From Bacteroidaceae bacterium (lineage in GTDB: Bacteria > Bacteroidota > Bacteroidia > Bacteroidales > Bacteroidaceae): a stretch of DNA of 64,000 nucleotides. The stretch covers positions 30,425 to 94,424 of the forward strand of contig JAFZWQ010000031.1 of assembly GCA_017617235.1 (NCBI GenBank), read 5' to 3'. The stretch's first letter is position 1; every line of letters begins with the position of its first letter. Below the pieces are notes generated by a model, which saw nothing but the letters and a program-made list of their open reading frames with translations, was not told the DNA's origin and made no database searches. This document shows positions 24,449-32,754 of the stretch, in pieces. The position numbers and the translations under genes were made by a program.

Positions 24449-25006
24449 TCAGACACCATCGTCGCTGAGGTAGATGGAGTCGCCTTCCTCCAGGTCGAGG
24501 TTCTCGTCCTTAACAAAGGAGAAAGAGCCGCTGTCGGTGATGGTCATGAGAAAAGGCACGGACATGTCGCTGTCGGGATAGCTGACGGCAAAGGAAAAGA
24601 CCAGTCCCTGTCCGGGTTCCACCTTCAGGAATCGAATGCCGTCCAGCATGGCGTTCTGGTAAAAGCTCTTATCCATGCTTGCGGCGAATGTGGCCTTGGT
24701 AAACGTCTTGTCGAAGAACACGTTCCCATCGCGACGAATCGTCAGCCGTATGGTGTTGTCGAGATACAGGTCTCCCATGTCGTCCTTCACCTTTGCCAAC
24801 GAGTCGCAGGGTGTGCGCAGGATTTCGTAAACGTACTGACGGCCAGCCAGTCGCACGCTGTCCTTCACCTGCAGGTCAGGCAACTGCCGCGTCACCGCTT
24901 CGTGTTCGGGTGCCACCCAGGCATCTTCCTTCTTGTTCCCATTGCCGCAACTGGCCAGCACCATTGCCGCCACCGCCAGCACCATCCATAGTTTCATGTG
25001 ATTCAT
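24449..25006 (-). CDS. Lipoprotein of unknown function
   Basis: A 185-residue predicted lipoprotein: a short hydrophobic leader ending in the lipobox LASC near residue 20, followed by a polar GNGNKKED stretch typical of a lipid-anchored tether. The rest is a small beta-rich domain. It resembles short Bacteroidota lipoproteins of the DUF4738 kind, but I am not sure of that name. The start may be 25006 or the ATG three codons later. It is convergent with the flavoprotein gene. Confidence 0.75.
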   Translation of the reverse strand: MNHMKLWMVLAVAAMVLASCGNGNKKEDAWVAPEHEAVTRQLPDLQVKDSVRLAGRQYVYEILRTPCDSLAKVKDDMGDLYLDNTIRLTIRRDGNVFFDKTFTKATFAASMDKSFYQNAMLDGIRFLKVEPGQGLVFSFAVSYPDSDMSVPFLMTITDSGSFSFVKDENLDLEEGDSIYLSDDGV

Positions 25007-25098
25007 GCGAATTAAACGATTGTTTTCTTGCGATTGATAAGATTTCTAGCGACAAAGTTACGAATAAATCCCAGAATAAGCAAGGTAACTGATTGATT

Positions 25099-26706
25099 TT
25101 AGCGGATTCCGCCGCCGAAGCCGCCTCCCGAGAAGCCGCCTCCGCCGCCCCACGACGATGAGCCGCCTTTGCCGGAGGCGCGAGCTTCGCGTTCTGCCTT
25201 GCTCATGGCTGCGCGGGCTGTACTGCGATGCATGGTCGAGCGGATGATGGGCAATGTGGTTTCGTTGGCCATCTGTTGTGCCACTTGGTCCATGTTGAAG
25301 TATTCGGGGTTGATGCGCTTCATTTCGCGGATGACCTGTTCGGCTATTCCGAAGAGGGTGGCGTATATCATGTAGTCTTTCCAGAGGCCTACTTCGCCCA
25401 CGCTGCGTTCGTCCAGCAGGGTGAATTCCTGCAGGAATTTGCGGAGGCCGAATACCTTGCGCACCTCGTCCTCTTCGTTATGGTATTTGTAGAGGCTGGT
25501 TTTGGTGTGCAGGGTTTGTACGAACGAGTCGGTGTAGGACTGGTTTTGGTTGCTCTTCATCCACGCTTTCAGTTCGCGAGGTTCCAGTATGGTGTCTTTG
25601 CCAGCGGCGTCACGGAATATCTTGTGCACCATTTTCAGGAGTTGGGGGTAATTCGCGTCCTGGGGCAGTTGGTGTATGACGAAGCGCTGGTTTTCGATGC
25701 TGATGGCGCCGTCGTTGATGAGTCGCAGGATGCATGCCGACAGCAGGTTGTTGTAGTCGGCTCCGAAGTATTTGTAGGCATTCAGCACATCGTTGGCCTG
25801 TTGCAGATTGCCGCCATAGGGCAGGTCGCGGTACCAGAGGAGGTCTTTCATGATGCGCCTGCGCTTGCGCCACACGTAGAAGATGTATCCGAAGAAGCAG
25901 AGCAGGGGGAAGACGACGAATGCCAGGATGGTGAAGATGAGTGCAACGATGTCCTCACGAGTCATTTCATCTGTATAGTCGCTGTTTTCGAAGGCTCGTG
26001 TCTTCAGTTCCTCGAAGGTGCCTTCGCCTGCGAGTGTGGGCTGGAAGACGCCTTTTTCGAAGCGGGCCATCACTATCATGGCGCTGCGGCTTTGGAAGGG
26101 TTCGCTGCTTTCGGCTATGATGCTGTCGCCTTGGAAATTGATGTCGCCGATGTAGCGGAAGGCCCATATGCGGGCTGTGTCGGCAGACAGGTCGATACCG
26201 GGTTCGGGGACGATGACGAGGCGTACGTGTTCAGGGCTGGGTTTGATGCCTTCTGCCACGAACATGTACAGGAAGCCGTCGGCATCGGGATAGCTGCGCA
26301 GCAGGCCGCTGACGGTATATCGGGCCGTATAGGTGCGTTTGCCCCGTTCGCCGATTCCCCAGCAGAGTTCGTATCCGTCGCGGGTCGTGACGATGCCGCA
26401 GCGGTTGGTCTTCCACTGGCGGCTCTGGTCGATGTCCCACGTGGGCTGCAGTTCATAGGTCTGTCCCGTTTCGTCTGTGACGCTGAAATCGCTCAGCCGG
26501 CTGTCGCCCAGGTTTCCCACGACGATGTAGCACTCGGTGCCCTGCGAGTCGATGGTCATGTGTCGCGTCTCCGTGATGCGTGCATCGCCGTTGCGCTGCA
26601 GGACGACGTGGATGTCGAGGTCGTGCAGTTGGGGTTGGGCGAAGGCCGTCGCTGCCGCTGCCCACAGCACAAGGGCCGCGAGGAGTTTATTTCTTGAAAG
26701 CTTCAT
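25099..26706 (-). CDS. DUF2207 membrane protein
   Basis: A 535-residue DUF2207 protein. A signal peptide (LLAALVLWAAAATAFAQ) precedes an extracytoplasmic beta domain (RNGDARITETRHMTIDSQG and so on). A membrane helix lies near residues 255-280 (DIVALIFTILAFVVFPLLCFFGYIFYV, immediately after an acidic stretch), then a cytoplasmic part. The end is a glycine/serine-rich tail (GGSSSWGGGGGFSGGGFGGGIR), characteristic of this family. DUF2207 genes commonly sit beside lemA, as here; the role is unknown but likely envelope-related. I use the ATG at 26706, which overlaps the lemA end by 20 nt. Confidence 0.88.
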   Translation of the reverse strand: MKLSRNKLLAALVLWAAAATAFAQPQLHDLDIHVVLQRNGDARITETRHMTIDSQGTECYIVVGNLGDSRLSDFSVTDETGQTYELQPTWDIDQSRQWKTNRCGIVTTRDGYELCWGIGERGKRTYTARYTVSGLLRSYPDADGFLYMFVAEGIKPSPEHVRLVIVPEPGIDLSADTARIWAFRYIGDINFQGDSIIAESSEPFQSRSAMIVMARFEKGVFQPTLAGEGTFEELKTRAFENSDYTDEMTREDIVALIFTILAFVVFPLLCFFGYIFYVWRKRRRIMKDLLWYRDLPYGGNLQQANDVLNAYKYFGADYNNLLSACILRLINDGAISIENQRFVIHQLPQDANYPQLLKMVHKIFRDAAGKDTILEPRELKAWMKSNQNQSYTDSFVQTLHTKTSLYKYHNEEDEVRKVFGLRKFLQEFTLLDERSVGEVGLWKDYMIYATLFGIAEQVIREMKRINPEYFNMDQVAQQMANETTLPIIRSTMHRSTARAAMSKAEREARASGKGGSSSWGGGGGFSGGGFGGGIR

Positions 26707-27247
26707 CGAGGTTGGGATAGTTCTTCTTCTCTTCATTATCCACACGCAGGTACTCCTTCTGTTCGAAGTGGAGCAGCGAGGCCACGATGCTCGAGGGCCA
26801 CTGGCGAACCATACGGTTCATCTTCGTGGCGGTGTCGTTGTACACCATTCTCGACAGACGCACGTTTTCCTCGTACTGCTTCATGCCGCTCATGGCCTCC
26901 TGATAGAGGCTGGCTGCCTTCAGGTCGGGATATGCCTCACCGATGGCTATCAGGCGACCCATCACCTCGTTCAGCGCCGAGGTCTGCTCGTTGACGGCCT
27001 CAGGCGTGTTCACCTGTTCGCCGCGACGCTGCTGGATTACCTCCACCAGGGTCTCCGACTCGTGTTTCGCATACTGGGCGGCAGTCTTCGCTAGAGCCAG
27101 AACGGCGTCCCAACGCGAGTTCAACTGCACCTCGATTTGGCTGAGGGCATTCTTGCAGAGTTCATCGAGATTGACCAGCGAGCGCTGGGTCATAATGAAA
27201 TAACCGATGACGATTACCGCCACGACAATAAGAATAATTGCTACCAT
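26687..27247 (-). CDS. lemA: LemA family protein
   Basis: A 186-residue LemA protein with one N-terminal membrane helix (IILIVVAVIVIGYFIMT) and a long coiled alpha-helical domain containing the family signatures NLDELCKNALSQIEVQLNSR and the later YNDTATKMNRMVRQWPSSIVA segment. It is exported or membrane-anchored with its helical bundle outside the cytoplasm. It forms an operon with the DUF2207 gene. A reverse-strand TAACTTTG box at 27286-27279 lies about 30 nt before the ATG. Confidence 0.93.
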   Translation of the reverse strand: MVAIILIVVAVIVIGYFIMTQRSLVNLDELCKNALSQIEVQLNSRWDAVLALAKTAAQYAKHESETLVEVIQQRRGEQVNTPEAVNEQTSALNEVMGRLIAIGEAYPDLKAASLYQEAMSGMKQYEENVRLSRMVYNDTATKMNRMVRQWPSSIVASLLHFEQKEYLRVDNEEKKNYPNLDEAFKK

Positions 27248-27359
27248 TTTTCTATTCGTTTTAAAGGTTTTGCGACATCAAAGTTACGATAAACCGCGGA
27301 GAATACAAAGTCTTCGGCCGATTTTTATGACGTTCCTGGCGGAGGGTTGCAAGGCTTCG

Positions 27360-27450
27360 CTTGACACACAGCTGTGTGACAAGAGAAACGACGCATCGTT
27401 AGGCGCCTAGGAATAGTAATCCTTCCCTTGTCACACAATTGTGTGTCAAG
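27360..27450. promoter_or_regulatory. Two matching 24-bp dyads upstream of the HU-like gene
   Basis: Sites at 27360-27383 and 27427-27450 are near-perfect palindromes with half sites CTTGACACACA/TGTGTGACAAG and different central bases (GC versus AT). They are 67 bp apart centre to centre. The second ends 22 bp before the TTTG box of the downstream promoter, which is where an activator or repressor could bind. They lack T-runs, so they are unlikely to be simple terminators. Confidence 0.7.
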
Positions 27451-27472
27451 AAGAAGAAAGTATCGCTCCGCG

Positions 27473-27504
27473 TTTGGAAATGTGACGGAAAAGCCGTAAC
27501 TTTG
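27473..27504 (+). promoter_or_regulatory. Promoter of the HU-like gene
   Basis: TTTG at 27473-27476, 20 nt, then TAACTTTG at 27497-27504. The ATG at 27527 is about 17 nt after the expected start of RNA. Confidence 0.75.
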
Positions 27505-27526
27505 TTTGGCTTTAATTCAAACGACT

Positions 27527-28147
27527 ATGTCCATTCATCACTACGACTACATCATTGCGGCCAATCCGCCTGCCTCGCGTGGGGCAGACTCGGCCGAACC
27601 CCTCAGCCACCATGTAAGGCTGTTGCATTCGACGTGCGTTCCTGCCAACCAGTTGATGGAAGAGATGCACCGTCAGGAACCGACCCTGAGCGTGGGAACC
27701 TGCATTGCCGCCGTTTCTGCCTTGGCCCGTGCGCTGGGTCAGCTGCTGGCAGACGGCCATTCGGTGGAGATTCCTGATGTGGGAGTCTTGCAACCCAGCA
27801 TCTCTGGTCGCGTTTCGGAGACGGCCCGCGGACCTGTCGCCAGCGACGTGCACATCAGCGGCATCCGCTTCACTCCCAGCACGGAACTGCTGGCAGAGGC
27901 CAACGAGGGAAAGGCAACCTTCAATCCCCACGGCATGCGCCAACAGCCGACTGACAACGAGGTGCAGGCCTTCCTCGCGGAACACTTCGCCCAGCACCCC
28001 ACACTCAGCCGCAAACAGCTTGTCGGGCGTTTCAACCTCACTCGCTATCAGGCACTTGTGCTCCTGCGCCGCCTCGTATCCGAGGGGCAGTTACAACCTG
28101 CAGGCTCGCGTTCTACAGCCTGCTACACCCGTTCCACACAAGGGTAA
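27527..28147 (+). CDS. HU-like domain plus winged-helix protein
   Basis: A 206-residue protein. Residues about 10-115 resemble the HU-like DNA-binding proteins of Bacteroidota, with LSVGTCIAAVSALARALGQL and the beta start HSVEIPDVGVLQPS. The C-terminal 65 residues look like a winged helix (FLAEHFAQHPTLSRKQLVGRF then YQALVLLRRLVSEGQL). It may be a nucleoid-associated or gene-specific regulator. A start at 27527 is supported by the promoter; the in-frame codon at 27506 lies on the expected transcript start. Two conserved dyads upstream could be its own sites. It is convergent, with no gap, with the next gene. Confidence 0.72.
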   Translation: MSIHHYDYIIAANPPASRGADSAEPLSHHVRLLHSTCVPANQLMEEMHRQEPTLSVGTCIAAVSALARALGQLLADGHSVEIPDVGVLQPSISGRVSETARGPVASDVHISGIRFTPSTELLAEANEGKATFNPHGMRQQPTDNEVQAFLAEHFAQHPTLSRKQLVGRFNLTRYQALVLLRRLVSEGQLQPAGSRSTACYTRSTQG

Positions 28148-29080
28148 TTACTCGAGGAACGAACGCAGGCGGCTCAGGTATTCAGCCGTATAATCTCGAT
28201 AGGAAAGGGCATGTTCCGTGCCTGGCGTCACCCACAGGGACTTGGGTGCGGGCTTTGCCTCGTACAGCGGCTTCACCATCCATGAAGGTACGAAATGGTC
28301 GTTGTCGCCATGAATGAACAGCATCGGCCAACGGCACTTAGCGACCTGTCGCAGAGGGCTGGCCTCGCCAAAGCTCCACCCGTTTCGCAGGCGGCACAAC
28401 AGCGAAGTGCTGTACATCAGCGGGAAATCGGGCAATCCGAACTCATCCTTCAGTTCATAGCTGAACTCGTCCCACACGCTGGTGTAGCCGCAATCCTCCA
28501 CAAACCGCACCTCCTTCACTTCCTCGGGCATCTCTTCGCCGCTCACATTCATCGTTGTGGCAGCACCCATCGACACCCCGTGAACCACGAAACTGTCGGA
28601 ACGGAACAATCCTGCAGCCACACGCATCCAACAGAGCACGTCGAGCCGCTCCTTCCAACCCATGCCGATAACCTCGCCCTCGCTCAACCCATGAGCATGC
28701 AGGTCGGGCATCAGCACGTTGTACCCCAATTCCTGGTGGTAAAGCCGTCCGATATACATAAAGTCGATAGCGCAGTTGCGCCACCCGTGCAGCACAATAG
28801 CGACGGGACTTCCAGGCCGACTCGAAACAAAATAACCATGATGTCGTTCGCCCGTTGGCATCGTCACGAACGTATCTCGCAAACCATCCGTGCAGCGAAG
28901 GCTGTCCAGCCAATCCGCCAGCTCCGGGTGCTGCTCCACAAGATGTCTGAAACAGCGGGCCGTATCCTCGCGCTCACCCTCAGGTGCCAACGAGTACCTC
29001 AACATATACACCCCGCCGCCCAGCAGCAATCCCACAATCACCGCCACCAGCGCCCCCACCGCATACCAAACCTTCCTCAT
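28148..29080 (-). CDS. Membrane-anchored alpha/beta hydrolase
   Basis: A 310-residue protein with an N-terminal membrane helix (AVGALVAVIVGLLLGGGVYML) and an alpha/beta hydrolase domain: VAIVLHGWRN near residue 95, PDLHAHGLS near 125, the nucleophile elbow GVSMGA near 169, the acid in IHGDNDHFV near 255, and the histidine in GTEHAL near 286. The substrate is unknown. It is the last gene of the hexuronate operon, its ATG overlapping the exuT stop by 4 nt. A role in releasing acyl groups from uronate-containing sugars is possible but not shown by the sequence. Confidence 0.82.
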   Translation of the reverse strand: MRKVWYAVGALVAVIVGLLLGGGVYMLRYSLAPEGEREDTARCFRHLVEQHPELADWLDSLRCTDGLRDTFVTMPTGERHHGYFVSSRPGSPVAIVLHGWRNCAIDFMYIGRLYHQELGYNVLMPDLHAHGLSEGEVIGMGWKERLDVLCWMRVAAGLFRSDSFVVHGVSMGAATTMNVSGEEMPEEVKEVRFVEDCGYTSVWDEFSYELKDEFGLPDFPLMYSTSLLCRLRNGWSFGEASPLRQVAKCRWPMLFIHGDNDHFVPSWMVKPLYEAKPAPKSLWVTPGTEHALSYRDYTAEYLSRLRSFLE

Positions 29081-30483
29081 TCAGTTATCTTCTGGAAGCG
29101 GGGGACGAGGGATTTCATGACGGTCCAGGCTACGAGGTAACCCACGGCGCAGAGGCAGAAGACAATCATGTAGCTGGCTTCCTTGCCTTCGAATCCGGCA
29201 AAGGAGAACTGGCTGCCCTGCGCCTCGGCATAGTCGAAGAAGAGACCCGCCCCCCAGTTGATGGCGAAGGATGCAATGCCGCCTGCCATAGTGCCGATAC
29301 CCGTGATGGTGGCTACTGTGGAACGGGGGAACATATCGCCGATGGTGGAATAGAGATTCGCCGACCAAGATTGGTGACCGGCTCCTGCCAAACCGATGAT
29401 GACGGCAGGGAACCAGGCGCTATACACGCCCAGCGGCTGAGCCAGCAATGCCGTCAGGGGGAAGAAGGCAAAAAGCAGCATGGCTCGCATGCGGCCTGCA
29501 TAGGCCTCCATGCCTCGCTTCTCTACAAAGTATTTGGGCAGATAGCCGCCGCCAATGCTCAGGAGCGTTACGATGAGGTAAAGCACGAAGATGAGCATTA
29601 CGGCCTGGGGCGAATCGCTGCGGTAGCCGTACTGGTCGCTGAAGTATGCCGGTGCCCAGAACAGGAAGAACCACCAGACTCCGTCGGTAAAGAACTTGCC
29701 GGCAATGAAGGACCATGTCTGCCTGTAGCAGAAGCAGCGCAGGAAGGGGATTTGCGGCTCATCGGCACTCGTCTCCTTTGCCGCAACAGTTTCGCTGCCT
29801 ACGGGGCTGTCGTCCTGACGGATGTAGGCCAGCTCTGCCTCGTTCACATGGCGGCTCAGCGACGGTTTCTCGTACATCGACATCCAGAAGAACATCCACA
29901 CAAAGCCCAGTGCACCGATGATGATGAAAGCCATCTCCCAGCCGAACAAACGTGCCAGATAAGGAATGGAGGCAGGTGCCAGCAAGGCTCCAATCGAAGC
30001 ACCGGCGTTAAAGATACTGGTGGCCAGCGCACGGTCCTTGCGAGGGAAATATTCCGCCGTCACCTTGATGGCAGCAGGGAAATTGCCCGCCTCGCCCAAC
30101 GCCAGCACAAAGCGGCAGAAGAGGAACAGATAGACGGACAGCGTGCCGGCAGTCAGCGTCAGCAGCGAGGCCATACGCAAGGCCCCCCAACCGCAGACGG
30201 CATGTAGACAGGCACCCAGACTCCACACGAAGATGGCAATCAGATAGCCCTTTCGCGTCCCCATCCAGTCGATGAAGCGACCCGCGAACAAACTGATGCC
30301 GGCGTATGCCAACGAGAAGAAGCCCGTAATCAGTCCGTAATCGGCAGACGACCATCCAAACTCCGGAGCGATAAAATCCTTCCACGTCAGCGAAAGCACC
30401 TGACGGTCCATATAGTTCACCATGGTGGCAACAAACAGCAGGCTGCAAATCCACCACCGCCAATTAGTCTTGATGTTATTCAT
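29077..30483 (-). CDS. exuT: Hexuronate transporter, MFS
   Basis: A 468-residue major facilitator transporter with about 12 hydrophobic segments, beginning WRWWICSLLFVATMVNYMDRQVLS, the start typical of the anion:cation symporter (ExuT/GudP) family, with RFIDWMGTRKG between helices 2 and 3. It should import galacturonate and glucuronate by proton symport. A central cytoplasmic loop of about 30 residues contains SPVGSETVAAKETSADE. It lies 2 nt after uxaC in the uronate operon, which supports the substrate. Confidence 0.9.
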   Translation of the reverse strand: MNNIKTNWRWWICSLLFVATMVNYMDRQVLSLTWKDFIAPEFGWSSADYGLITGFFSLAYAGISLFAGRFIDWMGTRKGYLIAIFVWSLGACLHAVCGWGALRMASLLTLTAGTLSVYLFLFCRFVLALGEAGNFPAAIKVTAEYFPRKDRALATSIFNAGASIGALLAPASIPYLARLFGWEMAFIIIGALGFVWMFFWMSMYEKPSLSRHVNEAELAYIRQDDSPVGSETVAAKETSADEPQIPFLRCFCYRQTWSFIAGKFFTDGVWWFFLFWAPAYFSDQYGYRSDSPQAVMLIFVLYLIVTLLSIGGGYLPKYFVEKRGMEAYAGRMRAMLLFAFFPLTALLAQPLGVYSAWFPAVIIGLAGAGHQSWSANLYSTIGDMFPRSTVATITGIGTMAGGIASFAINWGAGLFFDYAEAQGSQFSFAGFEGKEASYMIVFCLCAVGYLVAWTVMKSLVPRFQKITE

Positions 30484-30485
30484 GA

Positions 30486-31922
30486 TTAGAAATTAAAGTA
30501 TCGTTTTGCATTGTAATAGCATATGTCCTCCACCATCTGGTCGACACGTGCCTTCTCGTACCCGTCATACGGCACTTCGCCGCGTTCGATGTCTTCCCCG
30601 ATGAGGTTGCACAGCACGCGACGGAAATACTCGTGGCGAGTGTAGGAAACAAAGGAGCGAGAATCCGTGAGCATGCCCACGAAGCGGCTCAGCAGGCCCA
30701 GCACCGACAGCGTGTTCATCTGCTCCTGCATGCCCTTTATCTGGTCCATGAACCACCATCCCGAGCCCCATTGCATCTTGCCCGGAATCGAGCCGTCCTG
30801 AAAGTTGCCAATCATCGTGGCCACCATCTCATTGTCGGCAGGATTCAGGTTGTAAACGATACTCTTGGCCAGTTTTCCCTTGGAATCCAGACGGTCGAAC
30901 AGTCGCGCCATAGCCTGGGAATTTATCCCCTGCCCGATGCTGTCGAAGCCCGTATCAGGACCCGCCAGTTGCATCAGGCGGCTGTTATTGTTGCGTTGGG
31001 GACCATAGTGGAATTGCTGTGCCCAACCCATCTCGTGGTTCATCTCGCAGAACAGTTCCAGCATCGCCGTCTTGAACTTTGCCGTCTGTTCCTGGTTCAG
31101 TTCCTTTCCGCTGCGGATTTGGCCGAAGATGGCATCAATCTCCGCCTGCGTGTAGGGTTCCGAGAAGAAGTCGCCCAGCCCATGGTCGCTCAGTCGGCAG
31201 CCCACCTCGTGGAAATACTGCTGACGACGGCGCAGGGCATCCGCCATACGGGGGAACGTATCAATCGACACATCGGCAACCTCCGCCAGACGGTCCACAT
31301 ACTGGTTCCAGGCCTGTACGTTCTCCACAGCCATCGCCTTGTCCGGACGCCAAGCCGGCAACATCAAGGTGGATTTACGATTTGACGATTCATTCTTTCC
31401 TATTTCCTCTGCATAGGCGCGATGGAAACGCAGGTCGTCCACGGGGTCGTCCGTGGTGCAAACCACCTCCACCCCATAGCGGCGCATCAGTCCACGTGCC
31501 GTCATCTCAGGGTCGTTCTGCAGGCGGTCGTTACATGTATCGAAGATTTCCCTGGCGGTTTCGGGGTTCAGACGTTTGTCGATACCAAAGGCCGTCTTCA
31601 GCTCCAGGTGCGTCCAGTGGTACAGGGGGTTACGCATGCAGTAAGGCACGGTTTCCGCCCACGCCTGGAACTTTTCCCAATCCGAGCCGTCGCCCGTCAC
31701 CAACCGTTCCGGAACACCATTGGCACGCAAGGCCCGCCATTTGTAATGGTCGCCGCTAAGCCACAAATCCGTGATACTGCGGAAACGATAGTCCTCGGCC
31801 ACCTGTTGGGGATTCAGGTGACAATGGTAGTCGATGATGGGAAGCCGACTGGCGTGTTCGTGATAGAGCCGTTGCGCTGTCTCGCTTTGCAACAGGAAGT
31901 TCTCGTCCATGAAAGGTTTCAT
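30486..31922 (-). CDS. uxaC: Glucuronate/galacturonate isomerase
   Basis: UxaC isomerises D-glucuronate to D-fructuronate and D-galacturonate to D-tagaturonate. The 478-residue protein opens with the family start MKPFMDENFLLQSETAQ, then the metal-binding IIDYHCHLNPQQ, the TTDDPVDDLRFH segment, and ends with VEDICYYNAKRYF. The enzyme belongs to the amidohydrolase-like fold. I prefer the ATG at 31922 over the one two codons upstream. The SDR gene lies 16 nt upstream and exuT 2 nt downstream. Confidence 0.96.
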   Translation of the reverse strand: MKPFMDENFLLQSETAQRLYHEHASRLPIIDYHCHLNPQQVAEDYRFRSITDLWLSGDHYKWRALRANGVPERLVTGDGSDWEKFQAWAETVPYCMRNPLYHWTHLELKTAFGIDKRLNPETAREIFDTCNDRLQNDPEMTARGLMRRYGVEVVCTTDDPVDDLRFHRAYAEEIGKNESSNRKSTLMLPAWRPDKAMAVENVQAWNQYVDRLAEVADVSIDTFPRMADALRRRQQYFHEVGCRLSDHGLGDFFSEPYTQAEIDAIFGQIRSGKELNQEQTAKFKTAMLELFCEMNHEMGWAQQFHYGPQRNNNSRLMQLAGPDTGFDSIGQGINSQAMARLFDRLDSKGKLAKSIVYNLNPADNEMVATMIGNFQDGSIPGKMQWGSGWWFMDQIKGMQEQMNTLSVLGLLSRFVGMLTDSRSFVSYTRHEYFRRVLCNLIGEDIERGEVPYDGYEKARVDQMVEDICYYNAKRYFNF

Positions 31923-31938
31923 ACACAAAGGGCTTTAG

Positions 31939-32754
31939 TTACATGGCAAAGGCATTGAAGCCGCCATCCACCACAGCGACGGTTCCCGTTACGAAACGCG
32001 CTGCGTCGGACATCAGGTAATGAATGGTTCCGCACAGTTCCTCGGGCTCTCCCATGCGACCGAACGGTGTCTGTCGGATGACGTCCTGTCCGCGCTGGGT
32101 GAAGCTGCCGTCGGGATTCGTCAGCAGGGCCCTGTTCTGCTCGGTGATGAAGAAACCAGGGGCTATGGCATTCACGCGGATTCCCTCGCCGAACTTCTTG
32201 GCGCACTCTGTTGCCATGTATGCCGTAAAGTTCGATATGCCAGCCTTTGCTGCAGCATAACCGCAAACGCGGGTCATGGGACGGAAGGCTGCCATCGACG
32301 AGAAGTTGATAATGCTGCCCTTGCCCTGCTTCACCATGGGTTCGAGGAAGACTTGTGTGGGAATGACCGTTCCCGTCAGATTCAGGTTCAATACCGTCTG
32401 GAACTGTTCGGGGTCGAGGTCGAAAAAGGTCTTGTCAGGAGCAATCGTTGCACCGGGCATGTTACCTCCCGCCGCATTCAACAACGTGTCGATACGACCG
32501 TAGCGGGCCAGGATGTCCGCCAAGTTCTGCTTCAGGATGCTGGCATTCATCACATCCGTCTTCAGGAAAAGGGCCTCGCCCCCTGCCTTGCGGATGTCTG
32601 CTACGATGGTCTCTCCCACTTCTTGTTTGCGTCCCAAAATGACAACTTTGGCGCCCTCGGCAGCCAGATACTTGGCGATGGCACGACCCAGTACGCCGGT
32701 GCCACCCGTTATTACCACGACATTGTCGCGGATATCAAAAAGCATGTTATTCAT
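31939..32754 (-). CDS. SDR-family D-mannonate oxidoreductase (fructuronate reductase)
   Basis: A 271-residue short-chain dehydrogenase: the cofactor loop VVITGGTGVLGRAIAKYL near residue 12, the NAAGG motif near 92, catalytic serine in INFSSMAAF near 149, and YAAAKAGISNF (YxxxK) near 165. By position in the operon, between uxuA and uxaC, it should reduce fructuronate to mannonate, the step done by UxuB in E. coli. UxuB belongs to the mannitol dehydrogenase family, so this is a non-homologous replacement. The operon already has one mannitol-dehydrogenase-type enzyme (uxaB) for the tagaturonate branch. It overlaps uxuA by 8 nt. Confidence 0.85.
   Translation of the reverse strand: MNNMLFDIRDNVVVITGGTGVLGRAIAKYLAAEGAKVVILGRKQEVGETIVADIRKAGGEALFLKTDVMNASILKQNLADILARYGRIDTLLNAAGGNMPGATIAPDKTFFDLDPEQFQTVLNLNLTGTVIPTQVFLEPMVKQGKGSIINFSSMAAFRPMTRVCGYAAAKAGISNFTAYMATECAKKFGEGIRVNAIAPGFFITEQNRALLTNPDGSFTQRGQDVIRQTPFGRMGEPEELCGTIHYLMSDAARFVTGTVAVVDGGFNAFAM

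Noticed and set aside
25228-26697. 489-codon forward frame opposite the DUF2207 gene.
   Set aside because: No motifs, unusual composition rich in V, A, E, H and Q, and the reverse-strand protein has a clear family, signal peptide and membrane helix.
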